From Ornithinimicrobium tianjinense (GTDB lineage: Bacteria; Actinomycetota; Actinomycetes; Actinomycetales; Dermatophilaceae), in contig NZ_BMEM01000001.1 of the NCBI RefSeq assembly GCF_014636495.1, positions 989,763-1,053,762 of the forward strand: a stretch of 64,000 bases of DNA. Reading direction: 5' to 3'. The notes under the pieces are model-generated. The model was not told the DNA's origin. It made no database searches and worked only from the letters and a program-made list of their open reading frames with translations. The position numbers and the translations under genes are program-made. Shown piece after piece: positions 53,172 to 62,199 of this stretch. Each line of letters starts with the position of its first letter. Within the stretch, counting starts at the first letter, position 1.

Positions 53172-54143
53172 ATGACGAGGACGGGGCCGCGGACGGACGA
53201 CGAGCGCGACGTGCTGCGCGAGACCTACGGCAGCCTGCGTTGGCTCCTCGTCCTGCTGCCGGCCGTGCTCTTCGTCGTGAGCGTGCTCACGGCGCTGACC
53301 TCGCGCGAGCTCGAGACCTCGATCAGCGCCTACTACGGCGGGCCCGTGCGCGACGTCTTCGTCGGGGTGCTCGTCGCCGTGGCTGCCTGCCTGGTCGCCT
53401 ACCAGGGCTCGACGACGTTCGAGGACTACAACCTCAACGGCGCCGGCTCCTACGCCGCGTTCGTCGCGCTGGTGCCCGCCGGGCTGGACGAAATCCTGGC
53501 GGACCTTCGCCGCAGCGCTCTCCTCACGCCCCAGGGCGTCACCCCGGCGGAGTACGTCTGGTCCCTGCGCTTCGGGCTGACCTCGGTCGTCGCCCTGAGC
53601 GCGATGCTGCTGGCGCGCGAGCTGCGGCGCTCGCATCGGGTGCGCGCGCTCGCTCGGGAGGATCGCACCACGGGCCTGTTCATCCTGCTGACGAGCGGCA
53701 CCCTGGTCGCCTTCCTCACCCTCGCCATGTGGCAGCTGTGGGTCCCCCCGGTCGACGAGGTGCGCCTCGAGGGGCTGGCGCTCGGCCTGCCGGGCGCGGA
53801 TCTGCGGCTCTCGATCCACCACCTCGCCGCGATCTTCCTGATCAGCGCGCTCGCCGTCGCGGTCTGGAGCCATGCCTGGCCGCACCGAGCCACCCGCACC
53901 GGGTCCGAGGCCGGGCCCGGGTATGACGAGCTCGTCCGCCGACGCGGCTACCAGCTCATCTTCTTCCTCATGCTCGCCGGGCCGCTGGTCGCCGCGGCGG
54001 CGGCGCAGGCGTTCGCGCCCGGGCACCTGGTGATCTTCCTGGAGTGGTGGGAGATCGGCCTGTTCTGCGTGTTCTGGGTCCTGGAGACAAGGCGGCTCAG
54101 CGCACCGCCGCCCACGGCTCAGCCGGCTATGCCGGTGCGCTGA
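53172..54143 (+). CDS. Polytopic membrane protein of unknown function
   Basis: 323 residues from ATG 53172. About eight hydrophobic spans: residues 23-42, 62-80, 93-106, 135-155, 176-195, 219-236, 266-283 and 290-306. No transport or enzymatic signature was recognised; TTFEDYNLNGAGSYAAFVALVPAGLDE is a conspicuous loop. Ends 2 bp before the convergent methyltransferase stop. Confidence 0.75.
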   Translation: MTRTGPRTDDERDVLRETYGSLRWLLVLLPAVLFVVSVLTALTSRELETSISAYYGGPVRDVFVGVLVAVAACLVAYQGSTTFEDYNLNGAGSYAAFVALVPAGLDEILADLRRSALLTPQGVTPAEYVWSLRFGLTSVVALSAMLLARELRRSHRVRALAREDRTTGLFILLTSGTLVAFLTLAMWQLWVPPVDEVRLEGLALGLPGADLRLSIHHLAAIFLISALAVAVWSHAWPHRATRTGSEAGPGYDELVRRRGYQLIFFLMLAGPLVAAAAAQAFAPGHLVIFLEWWEIGLFCVFWVLETRRLSAPPPTAQPAMPVR

Positions 54144-54145
54144 GC

Positions 54146-54934
54146 TCAGGAGGGCACCGTGCCCACGGCGGCGTGGGCGACGGCCTCCAACGGGAAGGTG
54201 CCGGTGGGTGACCCGAGGCGGCGACGGTACGCGTCATGCACCAGCTGGCGCTCCTCCTCGGAGAGCGTGAGGACGTGGGCGCCGACGGGTCCGGCCCCGC
54301 CCAGCAGGATGTCCCACAGCTCGTCGAGGCTCTCGTAGCGCGTCCGCACCGTGAGCATCTCCTCCCTGACGGACGTGAGACCGGCCTCCTCCAGGAGCGC
54401 GGACTGCTCACCGGCCCGACCCAGCGGCCAGCGCCGCAGCCGGTCTGGGAAGGCCACCTCCATGTCCTCCAGCGCGTCGACGAAGGCGGAGATCATCGAC
54501 ATACCTCCGCCGTCGTCCCACACGCAGGTCGCCACCCGGCCGCCGGGCAGGGTGACCCGCCGCATCTCGGCCACCGCCTGCTCGGGGTCGTCGACGAAGT
54601 GCAGGACGAGCTGGGCGAGGGTGACGTCGAAGCTGTCGTCGCCGAAGGGGAGGGCCTCGGCATACCCGGCCCGCAGGTCCACGGCGGAGAGCCGGGAGCG
54701 CGCGGTCTGGAGCATCGGGGAGGGGTCGGTGCCGGCGACATGCTCGGCACCCAGGCGGCGCACCAGCTCGCTGGTCAGGACGCCGGTCCCGCAGCCCACG
54801 TCCAGGGCGACGAGGCCAGGAACCACCCCGGCGAGGTCGGCCAGCAGCGGGGCAAGCGGGCGTGAGTAGCGGCCCATGAAGTTCTCGTACGCGTCGCCGC
54901 CGGCGGTGAAGAAGGTCGAGGATTCGTCGCCCAT
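54146..54934 (-). CDS. SAM-dependent methyltransferase (class I)
   Basis: 262 residues. AdoMet motif I VALDVGCGTGVLTSELVRRLGA, motif II with the acidic GTDPSPMLQTARSRL, motif post I LPFGDDSFDVTLAQLVLHFVDDPEQAVAEM, and MRRVTLPGGRVATCVWDD; a UbiE/MenG-like small-molecule methyltransferase of the methyltransf_11 type. The acceptor is unknown. Confidence 0.9.
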   Translation of the reverse strand: MGDESSTFFTAGGDAYENFMGRYSRPLAPLLADLAGVVPGLVALDVGCGTGVLTSELVRRLGAEHVAGTDPSPMLQTARSRLSAVDLRAGYAEALPFGDDSFDVTLAQLVLHFVDDPEQAVAEMRRVTLPGGRVATCVWDDGGGMSMISAFVDALEDMEVAFPDRLRRWPLGRAGEQSALLEEAGLTSVREEMLTVRTRYESLDELWDILLGGAGPVGAHVLTLSEEERQLVHDAYRRRLGSPTGTFPLEAVAHAAVGTVPS

Positions 54935-55027
54935 GAGGCATTGTGGCTGCTCATCGGGGTCCGGGGTATGGGCAGTTCTGCCCAGGCGAGGGGTGGACGG
55001 CCGTCCGCCTGTGCGTCACGATGAGGT

Positions 55028-55501
55028 ATGGCAGCCCAGCCCGACGCGACCTTTGCCGAGTACCTCGAGCAGGTGCGGGCTCACCGCGCCGAGCTCCACG
55101 AGTCGGTCTCCGCGGTGGACGCGGCCCTGGTCGAGGAGGGGGACCGGGCCGACTGGCTGCAACGGCTGCGGACGGCGATGGTCGAGCTCGCGCACGACTT
55201 CCGGGACCATGTCGAGCTCACGGAGCGACCCGGTGGGCTCTACGACACGGTGCGGTCCAGCGCCAACCGGCTGGTGCCCGCGGTCGACCGGCTCGCCGAC
55301 GACCACACGGCCCTGGTGGAAGACATCGCCGTCGCGATCCGCAGGCTGGAGGCGATGCCGCGCGGCGACGTACTCGACGAGGTGCTCGCGCAGGTGCGTT
55401 CCGAGCTCGGTGGGCTCGTCGAACGCCTCGTCCGGCACCGCAAGCGCGGGGGCGAGCTCGTCCACGAGGCGTTCGCCGTGGACCTGGGCGGGTCAGGCTG
55501 A
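55028..55501 (+). CDS. Hemerythrin-like helical protein
   Basis: 157 residues from ATG 55028. All-helical; AHDFRDHVELTERPGGLYD and LADDHTALVEDIAVAI place His and Glu as in the H-HxxxE-HxxxD pattern of hemerythrin-like domains, though not every ligand can be matched. An oxygen or redox-sensing role would follow if iron is bound. The stop overlaps the end of the convergent hydrolase gene by 9 bp. Confidence 0.55.
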   Translation: MAAQPDATFAEYLEQVRAHRAELHESVSAVDAALVEEGDRADWLQRLRTAMVELAHDFRDHVELTERPGGLYDTVRSSANRLVPAVDRLADDHTALVEDIAVAIRRLEAMPRGDVLDEVLAQVRSELGGLVERLVRHRKRGGELVHEAFAVDLGGSG

Positions 55502-56134
55502 GCGGGCGACCTCGGTCAACCAGCCGGCCAGCGCGTCGACGGTCGCGACGGTCAGTCCGTGGCCACCCGGGTCCCGACGGGCCAGGGTGAGCGCGCCGGA
55601 GTCCCCGGTGAGGTAGTCCCAGGTGCGGGACATCAGCTCGGCGGGGATGACGTGGTCCTGGTCGCCCTGGGCGACGACCACGGGCAGGCCCGCCAGCTGC
55701 CGCGGCTCGGCGGGGATCCCGGCGTCCCAGGGGAGCGTGCCGTAGAGGATGGCGGCCCCGGCGAACCGGTCGGGCGTCTTCAGCGCCAGCGCGCCGGCGA
55801 AGGCAGCGCCGCCGGAGAACCCCACCAGCACGACCGGGCGGCCGGCCGGCGCGACCTCCTCGAGCCAGGCGCGGAACCAGGCCGTCGTGGCGGCGAGCGA
55901 CTCCGCCACCGGGCGGCCGATGCCGCGGTTGGCGAACCAGGCGAAACCGCCACCCTCGGCGATCGGCGCGCGGACGGCGGCATACGCCGGGCCCACAGGC
56001 AGGTGCGCCGCGAGCTGGACGATCTCCTGCTCGTGCGAGCCGCGGCCGTGCAGCAGGACGACGAGCGGGACCGAGGTGTCGTCCAGCGCCGCGCCGCGAG
56101 CCGCGACGACAGGGGTGCCGAAGGTGGCGGTCAT
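55493..56134 (-). CDS. Alpha/beta hydrolase (phospholipase/carboxylesterase type)
   Basis: 213 residues. Oxyanion region VVLLHGRGSHEQE, nucleophile Ser in LVGFSGGAAFAG, catalytic Asp in AQGDQDHVIP and His in GGHGLTV. This is the short esterase form (LysoPLA/YpfH-like). It is followed 4 bp upstream on the same strand by the YceI gene start region, so the two may form a unit. Confidence 0.9.
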   Translation of the reverse strand: MTATFGTPVVAARGAALDDTSVPLVVLLHGRGSHEQEIVQLAAHLPVGPAYAAVRAPIAEGGGFAWFANRGIGRPVAESLAATTAWFRAWLEEVAPAGRPVVLVGFSGGAAFAGALALKTPDRFAGAAILYGTLPWDAGIPAEPRQLAGLPVVVAQGDQDHVIPAELMSRTWDYLTGDSGALTLARRDPGGHGLTVATVDALAGWLTEVARSA

Positions 56135-56138
56135 CGGG

Positions 56139-56786
56139 TCAGGCCGACTTGATGACGGACAGGTCGAAGACGAGCTTGACCTTCTCGCTGACCAGGACGC
56201 CGCCGGTCTCGAGGGCGGCGTTCCAGACCAGGCCCCAGTCCTTGCGGTTGACTGTCGTCTCGCCCTCGAAGCCGGCGCGCACGTTGCCGAACGGGTCCTG
56301 CGCCACGCCGGTGAAGGCGAAGTCGACGGTGACGGGTCGGGTGACGTCCTTGATGGTCAGGTCGCCGGTGATGCGCCAGGTCTCGGCGTCGACGAGCTCG
56401 ACGTCGGTGGAGGCGAAACGGATCTCGGGGTAGGTCTCGACGTCGAAGAAGTCGCCGGAGCGCAGGTGGCCGTCACGGTCGGCGACGCCGGTGTTGACGC
56501 TCGCGGCCTGGATCACGACGGAGACGGTGGAGGCGGAGGGGTCGGTGGCGTCGATGACGCCGGTGCCCTCGAACTCGTCGAAGGTGCCGCGGACGTTGGT
56601 GACCATCGCGTGCTTGGCGCTGAAGCCCAGGGCGCTGTGCGAGGGGTCGAGCGTCCAGGTGCCGGCGAGCTGCTCGTCGACGGCGCGGGTGTGGGTCGCG
56701 ACGGCGCCGGAGGCGGCCGGGGCGGGGGTCTTCGGCTCGGCGTGGGCCGGAGCGGGCTTCTTGGTGAACCAGTCGAACAGACCCAT
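56139..56786 (-). CDS. YceI-family lipocalin-like protein with N-terminal extension
   Basis: 215 residues. The YceI barrel (about 40-213): GTWTLDPSHSALGFSAKHAMVTNVRGTFDEFEG, ...GDLTIKDVTRPVTVDF and FEGETTVNRKDWGLVWNAALETGGVLVSEKV. It binds isoprenoid-like lipids in other bacteria. The first 38 residues (MGLFDWFTKKPAPAHAEPK...) are charged and Pro/Ala-rich and do not form a classic signal peptide, so it may be cytoplasmic or peripheral. A regulatory dyad sits upstream. Confidence 0.9.
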   Translation of the reverse strand: MGLFDWFTKKPAPAHAEPKTPAPAASGAVATHTRAVDEQLAGTWTLDPSHSALGFSAKHAMVTNVRGTFDEFEGTGVIDATDPSASTVSVVIQAASVNTGVADRDGHLRSGDFFDVETYPEIRFASTDVELVDAETWRITGDLTIKDVTRPVTVDFAFTGVAQDPFGNVRAGFEGETTVNRKDWGLVWNAALETGGVLVSEKVKLVFDLSVIKSA

Positions 56787-56804
56787 CGTGGGGCTCCTTC
56801 AAAG

Positions 56805-56859
56805 GTTGACGTTACAACTAACACCACTGACTCTAGCCCGAAATCAGTGACACGTCAAC
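56805..56859. promoter_or_regulatory. Candidate operator upstream of yceI
   Basis: GTTGACGT (56805-56812) and ACGTCAAC (56852-56859) are perfect inverted arms, and CACTGA (56825-56830) with TCAGTG (56844-56849) is nested inside. The AT-richer region lies directly upstream of the YceI start, the position for MarR-type binding. Confidence 0.5.
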
Positions 56860-56922
56860 AAGAATCGCGCGGTCGTCGCCCGACCGGCGGGCGGCGGGGC
56901 GACGACCGCGGACTGGTCGGTG

Positions 56923-57351
56923 TCAGCGGCCGGAGACGTAGCCCACGACGTCACCGGTGATCGTCACGTGCGAGCCGGCGGGGTAGCCCATCTCCTCGAC
57001 CTCCAGGGTGAAGCTGTCGCTGTAGGTGCAGTTGACCTGCTCGCGGGGGCTGTGCGCGGCCACGTTGCCGCCGCCCTTGGCGGACTCGCCCGGGAACGGC
57101 AGATACTCGACGGTCCCGTCGGGCAGCTCGATGGTCGCGACGTCGTTGCCGAACCAGATCGGCACCAGCGTCGTGGTAGAGCCGAGGTCGTGGGCAGGGG
57201 TGAACACGCCACGGCCGGACGTGGTCACCGTGTAGGTCTGGCCGTTGTCGCAGACCAGGTCGAAGGCGTCACCCTGGGGGTCGGCGGTGGCGCTGGCGGC
57301 ACCGGCGACGAGCAGGCCGGCGACGGTGGCGGTCGTGAGGAACGTGCGCAT
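56923..57351 (-). CDS. Secreted protein of unknown function
   Basis: 142 residues from MRTFLTTATVAGLLVAGAASA (57351), a clear Sec signal peptide with cleavage after about residue 21 (ASATA-DP). The mature part has a Cys pair (LVCDNGQ and VNCTYS), is beta-rich, and contains VPIWFGNDVATIELPDGTVEYLPFPG. No family recognised. The longer frame from 57456 is not credible. Confidence 0.8.
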   Translation of the reverse strand: MRTFLTTATVAGLLVAGAASATADPQGDAFDLVCDNGQTYTVTTSGRGVFTPAHDLGSTTTLVPIWFGNDVATIELPDGTVEYLPFPGESAKGGGNVAAHSPREQVNCTYSDSFTLEVEEMGYPAGSHVTITGDVVGYVSGR

Positions 57352-57481
57352 GGGAGAACCCCTGTCTGGAGGGTCACGGGACCCGGTGGAACGGACGTTC
57401 TCACTCAACCCAGGTGCCCGCGCCGTGTCGTCTTCCTCCCGGCCGGTGCTGGTCATCCTCGGGGATGACGCGGCGCCACCC

Positions 57482-58309
57482 TCAGTCGGCGCGCCGCACG
57501 ATGAGCCGCGTCCACCCGCCCAGGTAGACGCGGTCGTCCTCGTCGACGCGCACCCGGGCGCCGCGGTCTATGGGCTGCTCCGGCAGGGGCAGCCCCACGG
57601 TGGAGACGAAGGTGCCGTTGGAGGTGTCGAGGTCCTCGACCCACCAGTGCTCGCCGTCGCTGGTGAGCTGCGCGTGCCGGACGGAGACGCCCATGTCCGT
57701 CCCCGCGTCGAGGTCCGGGTGCAGCCCCCGCGCGATGTTCGTCCGGCCGATGACCGCGTGGTCCGCGGTCAGCGGCACCACCACGGGCGGACCGGCCTCC
57801 GGCACCGGCTGGCCGCCGTCCCGGTGGGCCGCCCACACGTGGTCCACCCACACCTCGGCAACCCAGGCGCCCGGTGCCCGACGTGAGGGCGGCAGGGTCT
57901 GCGCCGGCTCGTGGGCGAGGCTCTCGCTCTCCGGAGCCGGAGGCGTGGGCGGCGGGACGTCCGGTCGGCGCGGCAGGTCCAGCGGGTCGAGCGCGACCTC
58001 CGCCGGCGACGTGGGCAGCTCGATCTCGTCGGCGTCGCGGCGAGGGTCGATGTAGGCCTCGTGCGGCTCGGCGGCCTGCAGCGCGGTCGGTCGGCGCGGC
58101 TCCTCCTCGTCGTCCTCGGTGTCCGAGCTGCGGGGGGCGGTGCCGGTCACCAGGTCGTAGCCGCAGGCTCCGCAGAACGCCACACCCCCGACGACGGTCG
58201 CGTGGCAGTTCGGGCACTCGACCACGTCGGCGGACGGCTCGGCGGTCGGGCCGACGACCCGTGCCGGCTCGACGCGGCTGCCGCTGGTGGGGTCGTGCTC
58301 GGGGTTCAT
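57482..58309 (-). CDS. Zinc-ribbon and FHA-domain protein
   Basis: 275 residues. N-terminal zinc ribbon (VECPNCHATVVGGVAFCGACGYD, four Cys), a long disordered Pro/Glu-rich linker with a TPPAPES-type stretch, and a C-terminal FHA domain (about 195-270): VIGRTNIARG, SVRHAQL, DLDTSNGTFV. FHA domains bind phosphothreonine, so it probably reads Ser/Thr kinase output. First-read gene by position is 60064; this is the last of a three-gene minus-strand operon. Confidence 0.92.
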   Translation of the reverse strand: MNPEHDPTSGSRVEPARVVGPTAEPSADVVECPNCHATVVGGVAFCGACGYDLVTGTAPRSSDTEDDEEEPRRPTALQAAEPHEAYIDPRRDADEIELPTSPAEVALDPLDLPRRPDVPPPTPPAPESESLAHEPAQTLPPSRRAPGAWVAEVWVDHVWAAHRDGGQPVPEAGPPVVVPLTADHAVIGRTNIARGLHPDLDAGTDMGVSVRHAQLTSDGEHWWVEDLDTSNGTFVSTVGLPLPEQPIDRGARVRVDEDDRVYLGGWTRLIVRRAD

Positions 58310-58319
58310 CCGTCCCGCC

Positions 58320-59432
58320 TCACGCGTCCGGCCGCAGCTGGCCCAGGTAGGCCTCCTGCGCCGCGATCAGGGCCGCCGCGCGCTGCACGTCCGCGGGCAG
58401 GTTGTTGAGCGACTCCTTGGTGGCCGTCAGCATCCCGGCGAGGTCGACGCTGGTCGGTGCGCCGCAGCCGGCCAGGGTCCCGGCCAGCCGGTGCGCACGG
58501 TCGGCGAGGTCGGCGTACTCGGCCAGCGCCCCGGCATACGTGGTGTGCGCCTGGTCCAGCGCCCGCGCCACCCGCTCCAGGTTGGCCATGTAGGTGGCGA
58601 GGTCGTCGTCGTCCTTCGGCACGTCACCGAGGGCGTTGACGTCCGGTATGCCGAGCCGCGGGGCCGGGTGCACCGTGTTGAGGACGCGCTCGGCCAGGGC
58701 CCGCACGGCCTCGCCGCGGGCCACAAGCTCCTCACGCTGGTCGACGGCGTGCCCGACGTCGGCGCGCTCGTGCGCCTCCGCCGCCCCGGCGACGACCAGG
58801 TCGCGCTCGACCCGGGCGATCCGTGACTCCAGCGCGCCGAGCTGCTCGACCGCGTCCGCGCCCGCCGGGTCGACGGACTCCAGCGCCCGCTCGACGTCGT
58901 CCAGCTCGACCTCGATGCCGTCATGGGGCGCACCGCGGTCCCGCACGTGGGTGCGGGCGCGGGCGAGCTCGAGCAGGGCCGCCTCGAGGCGCTCGTCGAC
59001 GGGGATGTCGTCGTCCCCGCCGTTGACCCGCGCACGGAGGGACGCAGCCAGGGCGTCGGAGAACCGCAGCGCGTCGGGCAGTCCGATGGCCAGCGCGTGG
59101 GCGTCCCCCGCGGGCATCTCGAGCAGGCCCCAGATCAGCCGGCTGATCCACTCCCGCTCGCCGTCCCCGTCCTTAGTCTGCTCCCAGGTGGCGAGCAGCA
59201 GGTCGTGGCGCTGGGCGATCGCGTGCCACAGCGTCATCGCCAACGTGATGTCCTCGTTGAGCTCGTCGCGGTCCTCGTGCGTGCGCACGAGGGCGTCGAG
59301 CGCCCGCAGCTCGTGGTCGCGGTGCAGCCGCCAGCGAGCCAGCTCGGAGACGTAGTGCTCGATCGCCCCGTCCTCGGGGGTCATGCCCGGCCCGGCCGGG
59401 GGAGGCGGGGCGATGGCGTACTTGCTGGTCAT
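58320..59432 (-). CDS. Coiled-coil/helical protein of the FHA operon
   Basis: 370 residues, almost entirely helical, with heptad-like runs (DDVERALESVDPAGADAVEQLGALESRIARVERDL; KESLNNLPADVQRAAALIAAQEAYLGQL). No known domain. The start overlaps the stop of the upstream gene (ATGA, 59429-59432) and the gene ends 10 bp before the FHA gene start, so it is translated in the same unit. Confidence 0.75.
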   Translation of the reverse strand: MTSKYAIAPPPPAGPGMTPEDGAIEHYVSELARWRLHRDHELRALDALVRTHEDRDELNEDITLAMTLWHAIAQRHDLLLATWEQTKDGDGEREWISRLIWGLLEMPAGDAHALAIGLPDALRFSDALAASLRARVNGGDDDIPVDERLEAALLELARARTHVRDRGAPHDGIEVELDDVERALESVDPAGADAVEQLGALESRIARVERDLVVAGAAEAHERADVGHAVDQREELVARGEAVRALAERVLNTVHPAPRLGIPDVNALGDVPKDDDDLATYMANLERVARALDQAHTTYAGALAEYADLADRAHRLAGTLAGCGAPTSVDLAGMLTATKESLNNLPADVQRAAALIAAQEAYLGQLRPDA

Positions 59433-60064
59433 CGTTCGTCCTGGGAAGAGTCCTGAGAAGTGTCGTGAGAAGTGGCGTGGGCAGAGTCGTGGTGCGGGGC
59501 GGGCTGCTCCGGCACGGGCAGCCTGGGTATGCCGTCCTCGCCCACCTCGAGCCCGCGGTCCTGCACCACCTGGCTCTCGATGTGGTCGGGGCTGATGGCG
59601 GTCTGGACCAGGTCACGCGGGTCCGTCCGGGTGGCGAAGGTCTCCCGGAGCACTCCGAGCTGCGTGCGCAGGTGCGACTCGTCGGCGCGGTGCACGGCGT
59701 CGTAGGTGTGGTCGAGGGTCAGGCCGAGCAGGTCGAGGTCGTCGACGAGGGTCAGGAGCGGGGCGTGCGCGCCGTCCAGGGCGTGGCCGTCGGCGAAGGA
59801 GCGCGGCATACGAAGGTAGCCACCCACCGACTCGGTCAGCCATGCCAGCGTGGTCGAGGCCGCCTCGCGGGCGTGGATGTCGGTGCCGGGGGACCGGTCC
59901 GCCAGGTCGAGCAGGTCCCCGGTGGCTCCGAGCGCCCGGCGCACGCGGACAGCGAGGAGGTCGGGAAGGGCTGGATCGGCAATGAGGGACTGCTGCGTCC
60001 GCAGGGTGACCCGGAGCTCCTCCGTCGACGGCGCCGTCGCGTCGTCGGGTGCTGCCTGATCCAT
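59429..60064 (-). CDS. Helical protein, first gene of the FHA operon
   Basis: 211 residues from MDQAAPDDATAPST (60064). Helical core (LRTQQSLIADPALPDLLAVRVRRALGATGDLLDL; LLTLVDDLDLLGLTLDHTYDAVHRADESHLRTQLGVLRETFATR) with a His/Ser-rich tail (HHDSAHATSHDTSQDSSQD). No family recognised. Likely partner of the next gene. The longer upstream frame is rejected. Confidence 0.7.
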   Translation of the reverse strand: MDQAAPDDATAPSTEELRVTLRTQQSLIADPALPDLLAVRVRRALGATGDLLDLADRSPGTDIHAREAASTTLAWLTESVGGYLRMPRSFADGHALDGAHAPLLTLVDDLDLLGLTLDHTYDAVHRADESHLRTQLGVLRETFATRTDPRDLVQTAISPDHIESQVVQDRGLEVGEDGIPRLPVPEQPAPHHDSAHATSHDTSQDSSQDER

Positions 60065-60182
60065 ACCGCTCCGTGTGCTCGTGTGTCCCGAGGACCTCCA
60101 TTGTGCCCCACCGTCGACCTGGGTCGGCCGGTGCGGGACGCCTCGCGCTGCGACCTCCGGGTGTCCGTGCTCTGGTGGAGGC

Positions 60183-61100
60183 ATGAGCACCGAGAAGAGC
60201 ACCTCGTCCACGGACCAGCTGACGTTCGACAACCCGGTCACCCGCCACCCGGACATCACTCCGCCCGAGCAGGACCAGCCCAAGCCCGGCCTCGACGCCG
60301 AGCTGGTGCCGCAGACGGACCGGGGCCAGACGTCATACCGGGGGACGGGGCGCCTCCAGGGCCGCAAGGCCCTCATCACGGGGGGCGACTCCGGGATCGG
60401 CGGCGCGGTCGCCATCGCCTACGCGCGGGAGGGAGCGGACGTCGCCATCAACTACCTGCCGGCGGAGGAGGAGGACGCCGCCGGGATCGCCGAGGTCATC
60501 GAGGCGGAAGGGCGGACGTGCGTACGCATCCCCCTCGACCTGACGGAGCGGGAGGCCTGCGACGAGGTCGTCGCGAAGGCGGTGGAAGGGCTCGGAGGGC
60601 TCGACATCCTCGTGGTCAACGCCGGTCACCAGACCTGGTCGGAGTCGATCGAGGAGATCAGCGACGAGCAGTTCGACACCACCGTCAAGACCAACATCTA
60701 CGCGATGTTCTGGCTGTGCCGGGCCGCCGTCCCGCAGCTGGAGGCGGGGTCGACGATCATCCTCACCTCCTCGGTGCAGGCGTACAGCCCGAGCGACACC
60801 CTGCTGGACTACGCGATGACCAAGGCCGCCATGAACACCTTCGGCAAGGGGCTGGCCAAGCAGCTCGCGCCCCGCGGCGTGCGCGTCAACATCGTGGCGC
60901 CCGGGCCGATCTGGACGCCCCTGCAGGTCGCGGAGGGCCAGCCGAAGGACAAGCTCCCGAAGTTCGGCAAGGGCCAGCCGCTGGGACGGGCGGGCCAGCC
61001 CGTCGAGCTCGCGCCCGCCTACGTCTTCCTGGCCTCGCCGGAGAGCTCCTACGTGGTGGGGGAGACGCTCAACGTCAACGGCGGCGCCGACTCGCCCTGA
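60183..61100 (+). CDS. SDR-family oxidoreductase (general-stress Ydad/YhxC-like)
   Basis: 305 residues from ATG 60183. NAD(P) binding ALITGGDSGIGGAVAIAYAREGADV (TGxxxGIG), catalytic Ser in ILTSSVQAYSPSDTLLDYAMTKAAM with the YxxxK (YAMTK), and APGPIWTPL. The N-terminal 45-residue extension (TFDNPVTRHPDITPPEQDQPKPGLDAELVPQTDRGQTSYRG) is typical of the GsP39/YdaD group of stress SDRs. Confidence 0.92.
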   Translation: MSTEKSTSSTDQLTFDNPVTRHPDITPPEQDQPKPGLDAELVPQTDRGQTSYRGTGRLQGRKALITGGDSGIGGAVAIAYAREGADVAINYLPAEEEDAAGIAEVIEAEGRTCVRIPLDLTEREACDEVVAKAVEGLGGLDILVVNAGHQTWSESIEEISDEQFDTTVKTNIYAMFWLCRAAVPQLEAGSTIILTSSVQAYSPSDTLLDYAMTKAAMNTFGKGLAKQLAPRGVRVNIVAPGPIWTPLQVAEGQPKDKLPKFGKGQPLGRAGQPVELAPAYVFLASPESSYVVGETLNVNGGADSP

Positions 61101-61107
61101 GCATCGG

Positions 61108-61138
61108 CCGATTCTGACCGTCGCTGAGCGAGAATCGG
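61108..61138. terminator. Hairpin between SDR and YihY genes
   Basis: CCGATTCT (61108-61115) and AGAATCGG (61131-61138) form an 8-bp stem, ending 3 bp before the YihY GTG. It could act as terminator for the SDR gene or regulate YihY translation. Confidence 0.45.
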
Positions 61139-61141
61139 ACG

Positions 61142-62188
61142 GTGAAGTCGGTCCTGCTGCGCCTGGAGCACCTGCAGCGCCGTCATCCCTGGCTCGGCTT
61201 CCCGGTCGCGGTCTTCTACAAGTTCATCGACGACCACGGGGTCTACCTGTCGGTGCTCATCACCTACTACGGCTTCCTCGCGCTCTTCCCGATGCTCCTG
61301 CTGCTCACGTCGGTGCTGGGCTTCGTGCTGGACGACCAGCCGGAGTGGCGCGACTGGATCCTGGACACCGCGGTGAGCCAGTTCCCGGTCATCGGCTCCC
61401 AGATCAGCGCAGAGGGCTTCGGCGGAAGCACGACGGCCGTCGTGGTCGGCGGGCTGGTCGCCGTCTGGGGAGCGATCCGCGCCTCCCAGGCGACGCTGCA
61501 CATGATGAACATCTGCTGGGCGGTCCCGCGGCACTCCCGCCCCGACCCGCTGCGCTCGCCCATCCGGGCGCTGCCCCTGATCGCGATCGCGGGCCTGATG
61601 CTGCTCGGCACCACGGTGGGCACCGTGCTGGCGACCAACGCCGCGGCGTATGGCGTGTCCGTCCAGCGCGCGGTGCCCTACGTCGTGCTGGCCCTCAGCT
61701 TCGTGGTCGCGGTGCTGGTGTTCGCGCTCGGCATGTGGCTGGGCACGTCATACCCGGTGCCCTTCCTGCAGGTGCTGCCCGGGGCGTTCGTGGCCGCCGT
61801 CGGGTGGCTGCTGCTGCAGCGCTTCGGGATCGCCTACGCCAACCAGATCGTCAGCCGCTCGGGCGACACCTACGGGGTCTTCGCCTTCGTCCTCGGCCTC
61901 ATCGGCTTCATCTTCGCGGCGGCGCAGATCGTCGTGCTGGCGGTGGAGATCAACGTCGTGCGCGTCAAGGGGCTGTGGCCGCGGGCGCTGCTGGGGCCGT
62001 TCACGCAGGCGGTGCCGCTGACGCCCGCCGACGTCCAGGCCTACCAGGAGGCGACCGCGGCGACCGCGATCAAGCCCTACCAGGACGTCGAGGTGAGCTT
62101 TGACCAGCCGGTGCGCGCGGCGATGGACACAGAGGGCGAGCCTGCGGACGCGCCCGCCGACCCGGAGGGCCCGGACGACCCGCGCTGA
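61142..62188 (+). CDS. YihY/virulence factor BrkB-family membrane protein
   Basis: 348 residues from GTG 61142. Six hydrophobic spans; signatures FYKFIDDHGVYLSVLITYYGFLALFPMLLLLTSVLGF, AIRASQATLHMMNICW and FRFGIAYANQIV-like segments (LLLQRFGIAYANQIVSRSGDTYGVFAFVLGLIGFIF). A broad family of inner-membrane proteins with no settled function. The C-terminal 40 residues are acidic. Confidence 0.92.
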   Translation: MKSVLLRLEHLQRRHPWLGFPVAVFYKFIDDHGVYLSVLITYYGFLALFPMLLLLTSVLGFVLDDQPEWRDWILDTAVSQFPVIGSQISAEGFGGSTTAVVVGGLVAVWGAIRASQATLHMMNICWAVPRHSRPDPLRSPIRALPLIAIAGLMLLGTTVGTVLATNAAAYGVSVQRAVPYVVLALSFVVAVLVFALGMWLGTSYPVPFLQVLPGAFVAAVGWLLLQRFGIAYANQIVSRSGDTYGVFAFVLGLIGFIFAAAQIVVLAVEINVVRVKGLWPRALLGPFTQAVPLTPADVQAYQEATAATAIKPYQDVEVSFDQPVRAAMDTEGEPADAPADPEGPDDPR

Positions 62189-62199
62189 GTGGGTGCCGG

